Shown: piece by piece, positions 60,891 through 64,000 of the stretch
Numbering within the stretch: position 1 is the first letter of the stretch
How the letters are laid out: every line of letters starts with the position of its first letter
Origin: Flaveria trinervia
Taxonomy: Eukaryota; Streptophyta; Magnoliopsida; Asterales; Asteraceae
DNA: 64,000 nt
Assembly: GCA_025506515.1 (NCBI GenBank)
Contig: CM046453.1
Coordinates: 5,471,910 to 5,535,909, forward strand
Reading direction: 5' to 3'
Program-made: the position numbers and the translations under genes
Notes under the pieces: model-generated
Database searches by the model: none
The model's input: the letters and a program-made list of their open reading frames with translations, nothing else
What the model was told of the DNA's origin: nothing

Positions 60891-62283
60891 CAACTGAAAA
60901 TTCCTTCACCGGTTCGCCATTAAGAAGCAGATTCAGATGTGAGGAGCTCGATAGGGTTAATCATTAATGTAATCACTTTGTAGAGAGAGAGATTGAGATG
61001 AGAGATAGAGTTAGTTTACTTTGTCCGATGCATTATTAATAGAATAATGGTGAAGTTGAATCAAGTGATTAAACAAAAGCTAGCAAAAAGGAAGACTTAA
61101 AAAGTAGAAAACTGTTGATGATGATGATGATGATTGAACTTATATATGCATATGTGCCTGAAGAACTCCGGTGAGAATATAACGGTGTACCGGAGAATAT
61201 TCCGGCGACGGAGAGAAGGGGATATTGAGGATATCTCTGTATGGTGTATAGATACTAGAAGATGATGAAGATCCAATAGATATCTCACTGGTCACCACCT
61301 TTTTCAAATAATTCTAAAAGGAACAACTTACAAACAAGACTACAACACCATTAATGTTCTTACACCTCATAACTTTATACGATACGTATAGCATTATATG
61401 TGTCGTTTAGGTGACTCGTATAGTTTTATATGATGCGTATAAACTTTCTAACAACACTTGAATTTTTTCTCGTAATCAGTGTTGAAATTTATTGTACGTG
61501 TCGTATAGCCCTATGTGTGTTTTATAGGGGTTCGTATAAGCTATTTGGGGCGTATAACTTTCTGACAACCCTCGCAGAATTTTCATCGTTTTTAGTGTCT
61601 TCAACCTTATACGTCATGTATTGTGTTATACGAGATGGATATAAGGTGTCAATTTATAATGTGTGGTTTCTTTATATTGGGACCCGAATATTTAAGTTGT
61701 TATGGTACGACATGTCATGTTATTATTAGCCTATTGAGGATCGTACTTTTTTTTTCTTTTTTTTTCTTGTGGAACATCAGTGATGCATTATCTTTTGTTT
61801 TCTCCTTGAACGGTAATAGTACGATTCTACTTTAAAAGATATATGTTATTTTAATCGGGTTCACATATCTGTTTTCTAGCCTGGACCACATCTCTAACAC
61901 CCTCAAAAGAAAGTCCATTATTAGAAAAACCCTCTGGTTCAGCTCTAAGTATTTTATTAAGATTTGAACATATGACATTTACATTTATAATGTCATGGGT
62001 ATTTTACTTTAACTACTTAGACTAAGGATCATTAGTCAACATTACATTATATTTTCTTATTTTTAAGACAATGTTACAATGTCGTATGAACATATGTGTT
62101 ATTTTAAATTCCATCAGACATAGGCACAAATAAAAAACCCAGGGTCCTAGGGCGAGTTGTTCCCGTCATCGAGGCCATTTTTCAAAGCATTTCCCAAAAT
62201 CCACTTCGTCTCCCCTTAGGACAAGGGAAAATCACTTGAGTGAGCATTTGATCACATAAAAAATTAATAAATGAACATATATT
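60891..62283. other. MSL gene upstream region
   Basis: 60,891 to about 61,310 probably holds the first non-coding exon and promoter (CT/GA-rich GAGAGAGAGATTGAGATGAG near 60,983). 61,435-61,660 has a two-copy repeat of about 115-125 bp built on CGTATAACTTTCTGACAAC. The remainder shows no gene. Confidence 0.4.
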
Positions 62284-62530
62284 AGGACTATAAAAATAAC
62301 AACATGAATAGAAAACCCGTCTATTATAAACAATTTGTATAAGAAACTATATGATCTCTTATTTGAAAATTAATTTTAAATTACGGACCGTAAAAATAAC
62401 AACATGAGTAGAAAACACATCTATTATAAACAATTTGTATAAGAAACTATATGATCTTTTATTTGAAAATTAATTTTATTGTAAACAATTTGTATAAGAA
62501 ACTATATGATCTTTTATTTGAAAATTAATT
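62284..62530. repeat. Tandem repeat, two full units and one partial
   Basis: TTGTATAAGAAACTATATGA and surrounding sequence occurs three times (near 62,333, 62,443 and 62,489). The first two share about 110 bp, the third only about 50 bp. Non-coding. Confidence 0.8.
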
Positions 62531-63544
62531 ATAGTGTCGATAGTGTGAAAGATACACCGGAGACCACGCATGTTGGAGGCGAGCCTCTTATTTATTATTT
62601 TGCTTTGTATGTAATGAAGAATCCATGGTACATAAATTATTGATTTTATTTATGTAATATCATTTCAACATGTTACATGTGATTATTAACAAAATAGTTC
62701 ACTGATTTAATTAAACTGATTTAAGTCGGGTCGTATATTTACCGTTCAAAAAAAATTTAAACAAAATAGTTCACTGATTTAATTAAAACATACGTCATTT
62801 TTTTGGATAATCAGTTCATTAAGCTTATAGAAAATTAAAGAAATAATTAGTATTGCATGATTTACAGATTTCATATTGTGGTTGATGATTTATACTATAA
62901 ACAACGAAGTTCAAATACGCTTAGGTGACACTTTAACGTTAGGACAACCTAATATATAAGTATAAGAAGTATATTTACCGGAGGACTTAATATAAGGTTA
63001 GGAAGTGATAGATAAAAAAAATGTGGAACTTGAAATAACTCTTACGAGATGATTGGTAGGCTCTTAATAATCATTAAAGACTATCTCTTAATGGTTTATA
63101 ACGTAATATTGAATTATTAAAATGTAACTCTAATACTGAATGGTTAAAAGAGATTATTAAAATTTAACCTCTTAACCATTAAACATTAGGGTTAGCTCTT
63201 AATCATTAAAATGCTATGACCTGTTAATTAATAATCATTAAAGACTACCAAACAACCTTTTAATCTTACACGCATTGTAAACCATAAAAAGAAATAAGTC
63301 ATGATGAAAAAAATAGCAATGTTTTTAGAATCGAACAAGATAATGAAACGGTTGCTTTGACAGTTCATTACTTGGCCCGGATTTAAAAATCGTATGTCTT
63401 CATATATAAAAAAATATTGAAATAATTTATATGTATTTAGTTCAAAACAAAATATATAGATTTTGAGTAGAAATTTAATTTTGAAATCTGGTATGATCAT
63501 CCGGTCCGGTTAAACCGTTTACTGGTCCGACCTTTAGATCGAAG
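62531..63544. other. AT-rich intergenic DNA
   Basis: No gene, RNA or clear repeat structure apart from a few TTAATCATTAAA words around 63,060-63,240. Confidence 0.4.
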
Positions 63545-64000
63545 TAGAGGTGGCCAAAAAAACCGGTTCGGGAACCGGTTCGACCAAAAAAACGGGAACC
63601 GGTTTGAGGCCCAAACCGGTTTCAAACCGGGCCCGAACTGCTGGTTCTTGATCGGTTTAACATTTCCAAGTTTCAAACCGTTTCAAACCGAACCGGTTCC
63701 AAACCGGTTTTCAAACCGGTTCCAAACCGGTCCTCCAAACCGGTTTTCAAATATTTATGTTTAAATTGTTTAAATAATATAAATTGTTTTATATATGTTA
63801 TAAGATGTTATAAATTATTTAAATTATATAAATTCTTTTAAATTATATAAATTATATAAAATATTATAAATATTTATGTTTTAATTAAAAGTTTAAAATT
63901 TTGTTTGAATATAACAAAAAAAAACCGGTTTGGGCCGAATCGGTTTGGGCCCGAACCGGTTTTAAACCGACCCAAACCGTTTGATAGGTTTGATTTTTAC
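63545..64000. mobile_element. hAT-like repeat, cut off by the window edge
   Basis: Begins TAGAGGTGGCCAAAAAAACC and continues with many AACCGGTT words before an AT-rich part, then returns to AACCGGTTTGGGCC near 63,920-63,990. This is the usual look of terminal regions of plant Ac/Ds-type elements. The other end lies outside the window unless the second AACCGGTT block is it. Confidence 0.5.

Noticed and set aside
61097..61288. Small minus-strand frame upstream of the MSL gene
   Set aside because: It lies in the probable promoter, ends in a CAT-repeat His run, and has no recognisable domain.

Overview
The window is nuclear DNA of a higher plant. Every host gene is split by GT-AG introns, intergenic DNA is AT-rich, microsatellites are long, and about half of the first 35 kb is LTR retrotransposon. 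A eudicot is clear from the gene families. Asteraceae is my guess from the style of the Ty3/gypsy elements, but nothing here proves it.

Host genes. Four loci can be modelled: two copies of a multi-DC1-domain (Cys/His-rich C1) protein gene at about 1.07-3.15 kb and 43.02-45.08 kb (+); YLMG1, a chloroplast YGGT-family protein (45.24-48.19 kb, -, 3 coding exons, 270 aa); PEX10, the peroxisomal RING peroxin (49.92-54.46 kb, +, 11 exons, 392 aa); and an MSL10-like mechanosensitive channel (57.49-60.31 kb, -, 5 coding exons, 764 aa). The exon models of YLMG1, PEX10 and MSL10-like join in frame from start to stop. The DC1 and YLMG1 genes converge, YLMG1 and PEX10 diverge, and PEX10 and the MSL gene converge. 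There is no operon-like or functional clustering: the products act in chloroplast, peroxisome and membrane.

Duplication and insertion. The DC1 gene plus the 3' part of the neighbouring YLMG1 gene is duplicated. In the left copy, exon 3 of the YLMG1 duplicate is split by a 31-kb insertion (about 3,516-34,688) flanked by an imperfect 8-bp direct repeat. The duplicate resumes at 34,697 and stops inside exon 2 near 35,000. Each DC1 copy has one single-base frameshift, at a different place and in a short T run.

The 31-kb insert is a nest of retrotransposons: a copia-like LTR with a remnant of unfamiliar coding sequence (3.7-6.5 kb); minus-strand gypsy LTR and integrase/chromodomain pieces (6.55-9.26 kb) joined head-on to plus-strand gag pieces; a 3.07-kb plus-strand LTR with internal sequence on both sides (10.78-13.84 kb); a gag cut off by a microsatellite (15.38-15.74 kb); and a large minus-strand Tekay/Del-like chromovirus (LTRs at 16.13-18.67 and 27.36-32.31 kb, decayed gag-pol between). 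Two solo LTRs with clean 5-bp target duplications (ACTTC and TATTA) sit inside that element. Two more LTR pieces close the insert at 34.49 kb.

The 35-43 kb interval is AT-rich, with a possible Helitron 3' end, a 545-bp foldback hairpin and several simple repeats. The right end (61-64 kb) has small tandem repeats and the start of a hAT-like repeat cut off by the window edge. I found no CRISPR, tRNA or rRNA gene and no evidence of a new multi-gene system. The most notable signals are the nested insertion, the paired DC1 frameshifts, the foldback, the minisatellite shared between unrelated LTRs, and the repeated splice donor in the MSL gene leader.
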